Under the pieces are notes generated by a model. It searched no databases and was not told the DNA's origin. It worked only from the letters and a program-made list of their open reading frames with translations. 64,000 nucleotides of DNA from JAVVHE01 sp038238915 (GTDB lineage Bacteria; Pseudomonadota; Alphaproteobacteria; Sphingomonadales; Sphingomonadaceae). The stretch lies in contig JBBSFH010000009.1 in the NCBI GenBank assembly GCA_038238915.1, forward strand, positions 65,084 through 129,083, read 5' to 3'. A program made the translations under genes and the position numbers. This document shows, piece after piece, positions 43,732-53,378 of the stretch. How positions within the stretch are numbered: position 1 is the first letter of the stretch; every line of letters starts with the position of its first letter.

Positions 43732-45096
43732 ATGACCGCCAGACCTGTCGCTGCGATCGTCCTTGCGGCGGGCAAGGGCACCCGGATGAAATCGGAGCGT
43801 CATAAGGTGCTCCATCCGATCGCCGGACGCCCTATGCTGCTGCATCTGCTCGCCAGCGTCGAAGCACTCGGCACCGCGCGGCAGGTGGTCGTGGTCGGCG
43901 CGATGGGCGATCAGGTTCGCGCGGCGGTGGCAGCTCGGGGCGTGGATGTGGTGACGCAGGATCCGCAACTCGGGACCGCGCACGCGGTGCTCCAGGCGAA
44001 GGCCGCGCTCGCGGGGTTCGAGGGCGACGTTCTCATCCTCTACGGAGATGTGCCGCTGGTCACGAGCGCCACGATGCGCGCGATGCTGGATGCGCTGCAC
44101 GGGCCAACATCGCCAGCGGCAGCCGTGCTGACCTTCCGTCCCGCCGATCCTGCCGCCTATGGCCGCGTGATCGCAGACGCGGATGGCCGTATCCGGACGA
44201 TGGTGGAATATAAGGACGCCTCGCCCGAACAGCGCGCGCAGACGCTATGCAATTCGGGCCTGATGGCGGTGAGCGCGAGCGATCTGTGGCCGCTGCTCGA
44301 GCGCGTGGGCGACGATAACGCCGCGCGCGAATATTATCTGCCCGATATCGTGATGATCGCGCGCGAGGACGGGCGGACGAGCGTTTCGGTGGAGACGACC
44401 GAGACCGAGGTGGCGGGCATCAACAGTCGCGCCGAACTCGCGTGCGTGGAGGCGGCGTGGCAGGCGCGGCGGCGCGCCGAGGCGATGGCGGACGGCGTAA
44501 CGCTGATCGCGCCCGAGACCTGCTGGTTCGCGCACGATACCGTGCTGGGCCGCGATGTGACGATCGAACCCAATGTCTGGTTCGGCCCCGGCGCGAGCGT
44601 TGGAGATGGCGCGACGATCCGTGCGTTCAGCCATATCGAGGGAGCACGGATCGGCGCAGGATGCGAAATCGGCCCGTTCGCCCGGCTGCGGCCCGGGACC
44701 GAACTTGGCGCAGGCGTGAAAATTGGAAACTTCGTCGAAGTGAAGAAGTCGCGGCTTGGCGATGGCGCGAAAGCCAATCATCTAAGCTACATCGGCGATG
44801 CGGAGGTGGGAGCGCGGGCGAACATCGGAGCGGGCACGATCACCTGCAATTACGATGGCTTCGCCAAGCACAGGACCGTGATCGGCGAGGACGCCTTCAT
44901 CGGTTCGAACAGCGCTCTGGTCGCTCCCGTGACCATCGGCGCGGGCGCGATCGTGGGTGCGGGCTCGGCGATCGTGCAGGATGTCGCGCCGGGTGCGCTC
45001 GGCGTCGCGCGCGGACGCCAGGACGAACGACCCAACTGGGCGATGCGCTTCCGCGAAAGCGCGGCGGCTGCCAAAGCGGCCGCAAAGGCCAAGTAA
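43732..45096 (+). CDS. glmU: Bifunctional UDP-GlcNAc pyrophosphorylase / GlcN-1-P acetyltransferase
   Basis: GlmU acetylates glucosamine-1-phosphate and then couples it to UTP, giving UDP-GlcNAc for peptidoglycan and LPS. The N-terminal uridylyltransferase begins AAIVLAAGKGTRMKSERHKV, with DPQLGTAHAVLQAK and LYGDVPLVT. The C-terminal left-handed beta-helix is seen in the hexapeptide series around GEDAFIGSNSALVAPVTIGA, with GPFARLRPGTELGAGVKIGN before it. The 454 residues match the family. The ATG at 43732 is chosen over an upstream in-frame start. It precedes glmS by 15 bases, forming the conserved glmUS unit. Confidence 0.97.
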   Translation: MTARPVAAIVLAAGKGTRMKSERHKVLHPIAGRPMLLHLLASVEALGTARQVVVVGAMGDQVRAAVAARGVDVVTQDPQLGTAHAVLQAKAALAGFEGDVLILYGDVPLVTSATMRAMLDALHGPTSPAAAVLTFRPADPAAYGRVIADADGRIRTMVEYKDASPEQRAQTLCNSGLMAVSASDLWPLLERVGDDNAAREYYLPDIVMIAREDGRTSVSVETTETEVAGINSRAELACVEAAWQARRRAEAMADGVTLIAPETCWFAHDTVLGRDVTIEPNVWFGPGASVGDGATIRAFSHIEGARIGAGCEIGPFARLRPGTELGAGVKIGNFVEVKKSRLGDGAKANHLSYIGDAEVGARANIGAGTITCNYDGFAKHRTVIGEDAFIGSNSALVAPVTIGAGAIVGAGSAIVQDVAPGALGVARGRQDERPNWAMRFRESAAAAKAAAKAK

Positions 45097-45111
45097 GGGG
45101 ATCATCGGCGT

Positions 45112-46935
45112 ATGTGCGGCATCATCGGCATTCTCAGCCACGAAGAGGTCTCGGACCGCCTGCTCGATGGCCTCAAGCGCCTCGAATACCGCGGCTACGA
45201 TAGCGCCGGGATCGCCACGCTGGTTGATGGCCACATCGAGCGCCGCCGGGCGGAGGGCAAGCTCGCCAATCTCGCGCGCGTGCTGCGCGATGAGCCGCTG
45301 CCAGGCACGATCGGCATCGCGCACACGCGCTGGGCGACGCACGGTGCGCCCACGGTGGACAATGCGCACCCGCACGCGACCGAGGAGGTCGCGCTGGTCC
45401 ACAACGGCATCATAGAAAATTTCAAACCGCTGCGCGAAGAATTGCTCGCGCAGGGCCGCGTGCTGCACAGCCAGACCGATAGCGAGGTCGTGGCGCACCT
45501 GATCTCGCGCGAGGTCGAAGCGGGGGTGGACCCCGCGACCGCGACCGGCGGTGTGCTCAAGCGCCTCCACGGCGCGTTTGCGCTGGCGATCCTGTTCAAG
45601 CGCGATCCCGATCTGCTGATCGGCGCGCGGCGCGGATCGCCGCTCGTGGTCGGCTACGGCGAGAACGAGATGTTCTTAGGCTCGGACGCGATCGCGCTCG
45701 GACCGCTGACGCGCCGCATTTCCTACCTCGAAGAGGGTGACTGGGTGGTGATCCGTCGCGGCTCGGTCCAGGTGTTCGATGCGGAGGATTGCGCCGTGAC
45801 GCGCCCGATCGTCGACAGCCAGATCACCGGCGGGCTGATCGACAAGGCCGGCTATCGCCACTTCATGCAGAAGGAAATCTTCGAGCAGCCCACGGTGGTG
45901 GCGCAGACGCTCGGATCGTATCTGCGTCCGCTCGAAGAACTTGTGGCGCTGCCGTCGCTACCCTTCGATCTCTCAACAATCCGGCGAGTGTCGATCATTG
46001 CGTGCGGGACCAGCTATTATGCGGGCATGGTCGGCAAATACTGGATCGAGGCGCTTGCGCGACTTCCGGTCGAACTCGATATCGCGTCCGAATTCCGTTA
46101 CCGTGATCCGGTGCTGCAGGAGGGTGGTCTCGCGCTTTTCATCAGCCAGTCGGGTGAGACCGCCGATACGCTTGCCGCGCTGCGCCACGCCAAGGCGCAC
46201 GGGCAGAAGATTGCGACCGTGGTCAATGTGACCAGCAGTTCGATGGCGCGCGAGAGCGAACTCGTGCTGCCAACGCACGCGGGCCCCGAAATCGGCGTCG
46301 CGTCGACCAAGGCGTTCACCTGCCAGCTCGCGGTAATCGCGGCATTCGCGATCGCACTCGGCCGCGCGCAGGGTCGGCTGAGCGCGGAGGACGAGCACCG
46401 CTACGTCCACCTGATGGGCGAAATTCCCGCCGCGATGAACGCGGCGCTGGCGAAGAACGACGAGATCGAGCGCCTCGGCCACAAGATCGCGCCCGCACGC
46501 GACGTGCTATATCTGGGCCGCGGCCCAGATTATCCGCTCGCACTCGAAGGTGCGCTGAAGTTGAAGGAGATCAGCTACATTCACGCCGAGGGCTATGCGG
46601 CGGGCGAGATGAAGCATGGCCCCATCGCGCTGATCGACGAGAATGTGCCTGTAGTGGTGATTGCTCCAAGCGGCCCGCTGTTCGACAAGACAGTCAGCAA
46701 TATGCAGGAAGTGATGGCGCGCGCCGGGCAGGTGATCCTGATTTCAGACGCGGCCGGCATTGCGGCGCAAGGCGACAGCGCCGCCTCGACGATCGCGATG
46801 CCATCGGTGGACCCGTTCATTGCGCCGCTCATCTACGCGATCCCGGTCCAGTTGCTGGCATATCACACAGCGGTGGCCAAGGGGACCGATGTCGATCAGC
46901 CGCGTAATTTAGCGAAATCGGTGACGGTGGAATAA
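45112..46935 (+). CDS. glmS: Glutamine-fructose-6-phosphate aminotransferase
   Basis: GlmS makes glucosamine-6-phosphate from fructose-6-phosphate and glutamine, the first step to UDP-GlcNAc. The N-terminal Ntn amidotransferase domain starts MCGIIGILSHEEVSDRLLDG with the catalytic Cys after Met, and has TRWATHGAPTVDNAHPH and HNGIIENFKPLREEL. Two SIS domains follow (IACGTSYYAGMVGKYWIE and SQSGETADTLAALRHAK), ending in the invariant DQPRNLAKSVTVE. At 607 residues it is full length. No glmS ribozyme is expected or seen in this lineage. Confidence 0.97.
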   Translation: MCGIIGILSHEEVSDRLLDGLKRLEYRGYDSAGIATLVDGHIERRRAEGKLANLARVLRDEPLPGTIGIAHTRWATHGAPTVDNAHPHATEEVALVHNGIIENFKPLREELLAQGRVLHSQTDSEVVAHLISREVEAGVDPATATGGVLKRLHGAFALAILFKRDPDLLIGARRGSPLVVGYGENEMFLGSDAIALGPLTRRISYLEEGDWVVIRRGSVQVFDAEDCAVTRPIVDSQITGGLIDKAGYRHFMQKEIFEQPTVVAQTLGSYLRPLEELVALPSLPFDLSTIRRVSIIACGTSYYAGMVGKYWIEALARLPVELDIASEFRYRDPVLQEGGLALFISQSGETADTLAALRHAKAHGQKIATVVNVTSSSMARESELVLPTHAGPEIGVASTKAFTCQLAVIAAFAIALGRAQGRLSAEDEHRYVHLMGEIPAAMNAALAKNDEIERLGHKIAPARDVLYLGRGPDYPLALEGALKLKEISYIHAEGYAAGEMKHGPIALIDENVPVVVIAPSGPLFDKTVSNMQEVMARAGQVILISDAAGIAAQGDSAASTIAMPSVDPFIAPLIYAIPVQLLAYHTAVAKGTDVDQPRNLAKSVTVE

Positions 46936-46940
46936 GCACG

Positions 46941-47297
46941 ATGCCGGAAGGGGGTTGTCACTGTGGTGCGGTGCGCTTCACGGTCGATCCCGGTTCCGCG
47001 CCCGAGCTGATCGAGTGCAACTGCTCAATGTGCGCCAAGGTGGGCTACCTGCACTTGATCGTGCCCGCCGCTGCTTTCGCGCTGCTGCACGGGGAGGCGA
47101 TGCTAACCGACTATCGCTTCGGCACTGGCGCGGCGCGGCACCGCTTCTGTTCGATCTGCGGCGTAAAAAGCTTTTATGTGCCCCGCAGCCACCCCGACGG
47201 GATCAGTGTCAACGCCCGCTGCCTCGATGCCCCGCTCGATGCCCCGGTCCGCACGTTCGATGGACGCAATTGGGAACAGGCGCGTGCCACACTATAG
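46941..47297 (+). CDS. GFA-family (CENP-V/GFA) zinc protein
   Basis: A 118-residue protein of the glutathione-dependent formaldehyde-activating enzyme fold. It has the zinc ligands in GGCHCGAVRFTV, ECNCSMCAKVGYLH and RHRFCSICGVKSFY. The family includes GSH-dependent formaldehyde adduct-forming enzymes and many proteins with no known substrate. It starts five bases after glmS, so it is read with it, though no functional link to amino-sugar synthesis is obvious. The gap to the convergent lytic transglycosylase is three bases. Confidence 0.9.
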   Translation: MPEGGCHCGAVRFTVDPGSAPELIECNCSMCAKVGYLHLIVPAAAFALLHGEAMLTDYRFGTGAARHRFCSICGVKSFYVPRSHPDGISVNARCLDAPLDAPVRTFDGRNWEQARATL

Positions 47298-47300
47298 GGC

Positions 47301-49313
47301 TCAACCCGGCTTCCCCTTGCCAAGATACCCGCTGAGCGGCGCAGTCGCGGCCGAATGCGTTCCGGGCCGCAGCAGATCATACACCACCGCATTCTCCAGC
47401 ACGCGCTCCACATAAGTGCGCGTTTCGGAAAACGGGATCGCCTCGATCCACGCCACGGGGTCCGCGCCCGGAGCGCGCGGATCGCCGTTCAGCGCCACCC
47501 ATTTTCGCACATTGCCCGCGCCCGCGTTGTAGCTCGCTACGGCGAGCACATGGCTGCCGGCCCACTGGTTCAGCAACTGCTGGTAATAGCCTGATCCGAG
47601 CTGGGCATTGTAGCTCTGGTCGCTCGTCAGCCGCGAGACGCTGAAGCCCAGCCCCAGCTTGTCCGCCGTCTGGCGCGCGGTCCCGGGAAGCAGCTGCATC
47701 AGCCCGAGCGCACCCGCGTGGCTGCGAGCCGATGCATCGAACTGGCTTTCCTGCCGCGCGATCGCGTGCATCATCGTCCAGCCCGAATCGAGCAGACTGC
47801 CAAACGCCAGCAGCGGATAGGCATAGGGCACCCAAGGTCCGCCCTGGTTGCGGCCCGCCTTGCCGACGATCACCGCAAGCTCGGGTCGCCCTACGCCGGG
47901 TGCAAGCTGCGCGATCAACTGCCGCTCGCCCGGCGTGGCGGTGCGGTTGGCGAGCGCGAGGAGGAAGATCGATTGCAGATCGCGCGCGCGGACTTCGCCC
48001 AACAGGCGCGCGGCGCGCACCAGCGGATCGGTCTCGATCCGCATCCGGTCCTGATCGCTCACCGGAACGGGCACCGCAGGTGGCAGAACAAGTTTCGCGC
48101 CCAGCCGTTCGGTCGCTAGCTGGCCATAGAATGTCTCGGGCGCGGTCCCGGCTTGCGCCAAGAAGCTGCGCGAGAGCGGGAGCTGGCCACCTGCCTCCTC
48201 GGCGCGCGCCGCCCAATAGAGCCCCTTGGCGCGCGTGGCGGGGCTGAGTGCGCCCGCCTGATAGCGGCTGAAGTGAGTGAGCGCGTCAGCGGGGCGATGC
48301 AGATCGTGCAGCGCCACATAGCCCGCGAGCCACTCGATATCTGTAAAGGCATCGCGCTCGGCGAAAGACCGATCGTTAAGCGCACGCCCCATCGGGAAAG
48401 CGGCGTGATTGGCGGCGATCTGGAACGCCAGATCGCCGCGCCCCGCCTTCTCGGCCACGCGCGCGAGTTCGAGACGCAGCTTGATCCAGCGCACCGGTTC
48501 GCGCGCCGAGCCCGGTGCGACGGGCTTATCCGCGATCAGCCGCTCCGCGCCCGGTTCGTCGCCACTCGCCATCAGCCAGCGCGCACGATCGAGCAGCAAG
48601 CCCGGATCGTCGGCGTAGGCGGGCGCCACTGCGGCGGCGCGCGTGTCCGCATCGGGCGCGCGCGTCTGCAGCGCGATGCGCGCCGCCGCCCACGCCTGCG
48701 CTTCCGGGGCCAGCATTGGCAGCATGCGCTGCGCTGCGCTCGTCTGGCGCGTCCACAGCAGGATATCGGCGCGCTGCGCATGGTCCACCAGGCCCAGCGT
48801 CGGCCCGAAGCGCGCGAGCAGTTCGGGTTCGAGGACCGCTGGGAGCGAAGCGCTGAGCCATGCGCGGCGCGCGGCCGTGGTGGCGTCGGCGGCGCGACCG
48901 GTGGCGGCATAGGCTTCGGCGAGCCGGTAACCCGCGCCGCCACCCTCGGGCGGATATTTCTCGAAAAAGGCGATCCGCTCCGCCATCGGCGTCGCCGCCC
49001 CCACCGCGCGCTCGGCCCGCGAACGCAGCAGCGATTCCTGCGGCCAGCCCGGATTGAGCAGCAGGAAAGCGGCGAGTTGCTCGAACGTCGCGGGATAGGC
49101 GGGCTGGCGCAGCCGGTCCCATTCGACCAGCGCGGCCGCAAGCGGATCTGCGCCGGGCGGCGTGGGCGTATCGAACCGCCCCAGCCGATCCGAAGCGAGC
49201 GCGGCTTCCAGCCAGTTCGTCTGCGCCGCATCGAGAGCGCGTGCGGGGATGACCGCCACCAGCGTGCCCGCGAGCGCCAAACTGGACATTGCGCGCACAA
49301 ACTTCATATTCAT
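47301..49313 (-). CDS. slt: Soluble lytic murein transglycosylase
   Basis: A 670-residue periplasmic enzyme that cleaves glycan strands of peptidoglycan with 1,6-anhydro formation. A signal sequence (MNMKFVRAMSSLALAGTLVA) leads into a long superhelical domain (ALVEWDRLRQPAYPATFEQL and many helical pairs). The C-terminal lysozyme-like domain has the catalytic Glu in AIARQESQFDASARSHAGAL, GLMQLLPGTARQTADKLG, YNAQLGSGYYQQLL and AVASYNAGAGNVRKWV. The ATG at 49313 begins the signal peptide; the upstream frame is dapA antisense. It is divergent from dapA by 49 bases. Confidence 0.93.
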   Translation of the reverse strand: MNMKFVRAMSSLALAGTLVAVIPARALDAAQTNWLEAALASDRLGRFDTPTPPGADPLAAALVEWDRLRQPAYPATFEQLAAFLLLNPGWPQESLLRSRAERAVGAATPMAERIAFFEKYPPEGGGAGYRLAEAYAATGRAADATTAARRAWLSASLPAVLEPELLARFGPTLGLVDHAQRADILLWTRQTSAAQRMLPMLAPEAQAWAAARIALQTRAPDADTRAAAVAPAYADDPGLLLDRARWLMASGDEPGAERLIADKPVAPGSAREPVRWIKLRLELARVAEKAGRGDLAFQIAANHAAFPMGRALNDRSFAERDAFTDIEWLAGYVALHDLHRPADALTHFSRYQAGALSPATRAKGLYWAARAEEAGGQLPLSRSFLAQAGTAPETFYGQLATERLGAKLVLPPAVPVPVSDQDRMRIETDPLVRAARLLGEVRARDLQSIFLLALANRTATPGERQLIAQLAPGVGRPELAVIVGKAGRNQGGPWVPYAYPLLAFGSLLDSGWTMMHAIARQESQFDASARSHAGALGLMQLLPGTARQTADKLGLGFSVSRLTSDQSYNAQLGSGYYQQLLNQWAGSHVLAVASYNAGAGNVRKWVALNGDPRAPGADPVAWIEAIPFSETRTYVERVLENAVVYDLLRPGTHSAATAPLSGYLGKGKPG

Positions 49314-49362
49314 GGTACGTCGCCGCCCGCGTACTGTGCCCGCGCCCAACCCAAGGTCATTC

Positions 49363-50235
49363 ATGTTCTTCGGCTCCATCCCAGCGCTTGTTACGCCTTT
49401 TCGGGACGGAAAGTTCGATGAGAACGCCTTCGCAACGTTCATCGAATGGCAGATCACCGAAGGCTCCGCCGCGCTCGTGCCCTGCGGTACCACAGGCGAA
49501 GCACCAACGCTGCCGCTGGACGAGCATCACCGCATCATCGCGGCTTGCGTGAAAGCGGCGGACGGCCGCGTGCCCGTGATCGCAGGCTGCGGATCGAACG
49601 ATACCGCGACCGCGCTGGACCATCTCGCGCGTGCGGCGGCGAACGGCGCGGACGCGGCGCTGGTGGTGACGCCATACTATAATCGGCCTTCGCAGGATGG
49701 CCTGATCGCGCATTACATGGCGCTGGCGGACGCGGCCGCGGTCCCGATCATCGTGTATATCGTGCCGGGCCGTACCGGCGTCAGCCTTACCATCGAAACC
49801 GTCGCGCGGCTGGCCACGCACGAGCGCATCATCGGCATCAAGGACGCGACCGGCGATCTCGGCCGCGTCTCCGCCACCCGCGTGGCCTGCGGCGAGAATT
49901 TCGTCCAGCTTTCGGGCAACGACGATACCGCATTGGGCTTCAGCGCGATGGGCGGAGAGGGGTGCATCTCGGTGACGGCCAATGTGGCACCGCGCCTGTG
50001 CGCCGCGCTGCAGGAGGCCTGCCACGCGGGCGCGTATCACACCGCGCGCGCGATCCAGCACCGGCTGTATCCGCTGCACGCCGCTCTGTTCAGCGATGCC
50101 TCCCCTGCCCCCGCCAAATACGCGCTCGCGCGGCTGGGATATCTGCGGGAGGAGGTTCGACTCCCCCTAGTCCCCGCCAGTGCCGCCGCGCGCGCGGCGG
50201 TCGATGCGGCGCTCGCCCACGCGGGCATCGCCTGA
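49363..50235 (+). CDS. dapA: 4-hydroxy-tetrahydrodipicolinate synthase
   Basis: DapA condenses pyruvate with aspartate semialdehyde in lysine and diaminopimelate synthesis. The 290-residue TIM-barrel protein has SIPALVTPFRDGKFDENAFA, the VPCGTTGEAPTLPLDEHHRI loop, VTPYYNRPSQDGLIAHY with the catalytic Tyr, and the Schiff-base Lys in IIGIKDATGDLGRVSA. The start at 49363 follows an AAGG. One unusual point is YIVPGRTGVSLT, where most family members have YNVPxRT. Its stop overlaps the smpB ATG by one base. Confidence 0.94.
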   Translation: MFFGSIPALVTPFRDGKFDENAFATFIEWQITEGSAALVPCGTTGEAPTLPLDEHHRIIAACVKAADGRVPVIAGCGSNDTATALDHLARAAANGADAALVVTPYYNRPSQDGLIAHYMALADAAAVPIIVYIVPGRTGVSLTIETVARLATHERIIGIKDATGDLGRVSATRVACGENFVQLSGNDDTALGFSAMGGEGCISVTANVAPRLCAALQEACHAGAYHTARAIQHRLYPLHAALFSDASPAPAKYALARLGYLREEVRLPLVPASAAARAAVDAALAHAGIA

Positions 50236-50714
50236 TGGCGCGCCCCAGGCGGGCGGCGACCAAGCTCAAGACCGTCGCCGAGAACCGCCGCGCGCGGTAC
50301 GAATATTTCATCGAGGAGACCTTCGAGGCGGGGATCGTGCTGCAGGGCACCGAAGTCAAGGCGCTGCGCATCGGCGAAGGCTCGATCGCGGAGAGCTACG
50401 CCGAAGTCAAAGCCGACGAGATGTGGCTGGTGAACGCCAATATCCCCGAATACACGCAAGGCAACCGCTTCAACCACGAGCCCAAACGCCCGCGCAAGCT
50501 GCTGATGAAGGCGCGCGAGATCACCAAGCTCCACACCGCGATTTCGCGGCAGGGTATGACGGTGGTGCCGCTCTCGATCTACTTCAACGAAGTCGGCCGC
50601 GCCAAGGTCGAGATCGCGCTGGCCAAGGGCAAGAAGCTCCACGACAAGCGCGAGACCGACAAGGAACGCGACTGGAAGCGCGAACAGGGACGGCTGATGC
50701 GCGACCGGGGGTGA
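50235..50714 (+). CDS. smpB: SsrA-binding protein
   Basis: SmpB binds tmRNA and is essential for rescue of stalled ribosomes by trans-translation. The 159-residue protein has the OB-fold core: NRRARYEYFIEETFEAGIVL, GTEVKALRIGEGSIAESYAE, and PEYTQGNRFNHEPKRPRKLL. The basic tail KRETDKERDWKREQGRLMRD folds in the decoding centre. It overlaps dapA by one base, a pairing common in alphaproteobacteria. The ssrA (tmRNA) gene itself is not in the window. Confidence 0.97.
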   Translation: MARPRRAATKLKTVAENRRARYEYFIEETFEAGIVLQGTEVKALRIGEGSIAESYAEVKADEMWLVNANIPEYTQGNRFNHEPKRPRKLLMKAREITKLHTAISRQGMTVVPLSIYFNEVGRAKVEIALAKGKKLHDKRETDKERDWKREQGRLMRDRG

Positions 50715-50758
50715 CGCAAACGGCGGTCCGTGCGTATATGGGTGGGATGGTTGCGGTA

Positions 50759-51061
50759 ATGATCGACACGTTGGCGGCAAGCGAACAGCTTGTGGACGCG
50801 GGCATCCCCGCCGACCACACACGCGCGATCGCGCGGCTGATGTCCGGCGCGCAGGTGACGGCACGTGAGGATCTGGCGACGAAGTCGGATGTTGACGGCG
50901 TGCGCAAGGAGATTGCGGCTTCGGCCGATCTGCTGCGTCAGGGGATCAAAGCCGCGAACGCCGAGCTGAAGGCCGACATGGTGCGCTGGCTTTTTGCCAG
51001 CCAACTCGCGATCGTTGTCGCGCTGGCAGGCCTGATGGCGTTTTTCAAGCATTTCGGCTGA
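50759..51061 (+). CDS. Small coiled-coil membrane protein (DUF1640/CCDC90-like)
   Basis: A protein of about 100 residues with an N-terminal helical part (ASEQLVDAGIPADHTRAIAR), a DLATKSDVDGVRKEIAASAD coiled coil, and a C-terminal membrane helix (WLFASQLAIVVALAGLMAFF). This layout resembles DUF1640/CCDC90 proteins, whose bacterial function is unknown. The start is unclear: ATGs at 50738, 50747 and 50759 and a GTG overlapping the smpB stop are all in frame. It lies between smpB and rlmN on the same strand. Confidence 0.65.
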   Translation: MIDTLAASEQLVDAGIPADHTRAIARLMSGAQVTAREDLATKSDVDGVRKEIAASADLLRQGIKAANAELKADMVRWLFASQLAIVVALAGLMAFFKHFG

Positions 51062-51079
51062 GCCGGTTCGCGCAGGTTT

Positions 51080-52231
51080 ATGCAATTCCCCGGCCTGATC
51101 GATCCCGTCGTCACCCCCCGCGCGCTCATTCCGGCGCGCTCGGACGGGCGTGTCGAGCTGATCGGCCTCACCCGCGCGGAACTCACCGCCGCGCTCACGC
51201 ACGCAGGCGTCGCCAGCGCCAAGATGCGCGCCTCCCAGCTCTGGCAATGGGTCTATAATCGCGGCGTCACCGACCCCCAGTTGATGACCAATATCGCCAA
51301 GGACGCACGCGCGATCATCGCGGAAAAGTTCAGCATCGATCGCCCCGAAGTCGCCGAGGCGCAGACCTCCACCGATGGCACGCGCAAATGGCTGCTGCGC
51401 ATGGCGGACGGGGCGGAGGCCGAGATGGTGTTCATCCCGGAAAGCGATCGCGGCACTTTGTGCGTGAGCAGTCAGGTCGGCTGCACGCTCAACTGCCGCT
51501 TCTGTTACACGGGCACGATGCGGCTGGTCCGCAATCTCACTGCGGGCGAGATCGTCGGCCAGATCATGCTCGCGCGCGATGCACTGGGCGAATGGCCCAG
51601 CCCCACCGACGGTCGTCTGCTGACCAATATCGTCATGATGGGCATGGGCGAGCCGCTCTATAACTTCGATAACGTCCGCGATGCGCTCAAGATCGTCATG
51701 CAGCCCGACGGCATCGCCATGTCGCGGCGCAGGATCACGCTGTCCACCGCGGGCGTGGTGCCGATGATGGCGCGCGCAGGAGACGAGATCGGGGTCAATC
51801 TGGCAGTCTCGCTACACGCGGTCACCAAGGAGGTGCGCGACGAGATCGTGCCCTTGAACAAGAAATACGGCATCGAGGAATTGCTCGCCGCCTGCGCCGC
51901 CTATCCGGGCGCGAACAATGCGCGGCGGATCACGTTTGAATATGTGATGCTGAAGGACAAGAACGATAGCGAGGCGGACGCGCGCGAACTCGTCCGGTTG
52001 TTGATGGCGTATAATCTGCCCGCGAAGGTCAATCTGATCCCGTTCAACCCGTGGCCGGGCAGCGAGTACGAGTGCTCAACGCCCGAGCGCATCCAGCGCT
52101 TCAGCGATATCGTCTTCCAGGCGGGCATCAGCGCCCCCATCCGCCGCGCGCGCGGCGCAGACATCATGGCCGCGTGCGGCCAGCTTAAAAGCACGACCGA
52201 AAAGGTGCGGGCTTCGCGGATCGAGCACTAG
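51080..52231 (+). CDS. rlmN: Dual-specificity 23S rRNA/tRNA adenine-C2 methyltransferase
   Basis: RlmN is a radical SAM enzyme that methylates A2503 of 23S rRNA and A37 of some tRNAs. The 383-residue protein has an N-terminal RNA-binding helical part (ASQLWQWVYNRGVTDPQLMT), the cluster motif CTLNCRFC in SSQVGCTLNCRFCYTGTM, NIVMMGMGEPLYNFDNVRDA for SAM binding, and the C-terminal cysteine region FSDIVFQAGISAPIRRARG. The conserved GADIMAACGQL carries the methyl-carrying Cys. Start and length agree with the family. Confidence 0.96.
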   Translation: MQFPGLIDPVVTPRALIPARSDGRVELIGLTRAELTAALTHAGVASAKMRASQLWQWVYNRGVTDPQLMTNIAKDARAIIAEKFSIDRPEVAEAQTSTDGTRKWLLRMADGAEAEMVFIPESDRGTLCVSSQVGCTLNCRFCYTGTMRLVRNLTAGEIVGQIMLARDALGEWPSPTDGRLLTNIVMMGMGEPLYNFDNVRDALKIVMQPDGIAMSRRRITLSTAGVVPMMARAGDEIGVNLAVSLHAVTKEVRDEIVPLNKKYGIEELLAACAAYPGANNARRITFEYVMLKDKNDSEADARELVRLLMAYNLPAKVNLIPFNPWPGSEYECSTPERIQRFSDIVFQAGISAPIRRARGADIMAACGQLKSTTEKVRASRIEH

Positions 52232-52265
52232 CCGCAGCCCGCTCCGCACGTTAGCGATCTGCCCC

Positions 52266-53378
52266 ATGAAAACCCGCGCCGCCGTCGCCTTTGCCGTCAA
52301 CCAGCCGCTCGAAATCGTCGAGGTCGATCTCGATGGGCCAAAGTCGGGCGAAGTGCTCGTCGAGATCATGGCGACGGGTGTGTGCCACACCGATCAATAC
52401 ACGCTGAGCGGGCAGGACAGCGAAGCGCTTTTCCCCTCGATCCTGGGCCATGAGGGAGCGGGCATCGTCCGCGAGATCGGGGTGGGCGTCACCAGCGTTG
52501 CGCCCGGCGATCATGTGATCCCGCTCTACACGCCCGAGTGTCGCCAGTGTAAATCCTGCCTCAGCCGCAAGACCAACCTGTGCACGCAAATCCGCGCGAC
52601 GCAGGGCAAGGGCCTGATGCCCGATGGCACCAGCCGGTTTAGCTACAAGGGCCAGATGCTCCACCATTATATGGGGACGAGCACGTTCAGTAACTTCACC
52701 GTGCTCCCCGAGATCGCGGTCGCCAAAGTTCGTGCGGACGCGCCCTTCGACAAGATCTGCTATTGTGGCTGCGGCGTTACCACAGGCGTGGGTGCTGCGA
52801 TCTGGACCGCGAAGGTCGAACCGGGCTCGACAGTCGCGGTGTTCGGCCTGGGCGGCATCGGGCTCAACGTGGTGCAGGGCGCGCGCCTCGCTGGTGCCGA
52901 GCGCATCATCGGTGTCGATCTGAACCCCGCCAAGCGCGCGATGGCCGAGCAATTTGGCATGACCGATTTCCTAAACCCCGCCGACACCGGCCGCGACGCG
53001 GTCGTGGGCGCGATCGTCGAGATGACCGGCGGCGGGGTGGATTACAGCTTCGATTGCACCGGCAACACCGGCGTGATGCGCCAGGCGCTCGAATGCTGCC
53101 ATCGAGGCTGGGGCGTCTCCACCATCATCGGCGTCGCCCCCTCCGGAGCCGAAATCGCGACGCGGCCGTTCCAGCTTGTCACCGGCCGCGTCTGGAAAGG
53201 CTCGGCGTTCGGCGGCGCGCGCGGCCGCACCGATACACCGCGCATCGTCGACTGGTACATGCAGGGCAAAATCGCGATCGATCCGCTAATCACCCACGTG
53301 CTGCCGCTCGAGCGCATCAACGACGCATTCGGCCTGATGGAGCGCGGTGAAAGCATCCGCAGCGTGGTGGTGTTCTGA
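52266..53378 (+). CDS. frmA: S-(hydroxymethyl)glutathione dehydrogenase (class III alcohol dehydrogenase)
   Basis: This enzyme oxidises the glutathione adduct of formaldehyde to S-formylglutathione with NAD+. The 370-residue protein has the catalytic zinc Cys in TGVCHTDQYTLSG, the structural zinc cysteines CRQCKSCLSRKTNLC, the class III loop GKGLMPDGTSRFSYKGQ, CGVTTGVGAAIWTAKVEPG and the cofactor motif VFGLGGIGLNVVQGARLAGA. It overlaps fghA by one base (TGATG), so both are translated together. The product chain ends at formate, the substrate of the Fds enzyme near 13-17 kb. Confidence 0.96.
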   Translation: MKTRAAVAFAVNQPLEIVEVDLDGPKSGEVLVEIMATGVCHTDQYTLSGQDSEALFPSILGHEGAGIVREIGVGVTSVAPGDHVIPLYTPECRQCKSCLSRKTNLCTQIRATQGKGLMPDGTSRFSYKGQMLHHYMGTSTFSNFTVLPEIAVAKVRADAPFDKICYCGCGVTTGVGAAIWTAKVEPGSTVAVFGLGGIGLNVVQGARLAGAERIIGVDLNPAKRAMAEQFGMTDFLNPADTGRDAVVGAIVEMTGGGVDYSFDCTGNTGVMRQALECCHRGWGVSTIIGVAPSGAEIATRPFQLVTGRVWKGSAFGGARGRTDTPRIVDWYMQGKIAIDPLITHVLPLERINDAFGLMERGESIRSVVVF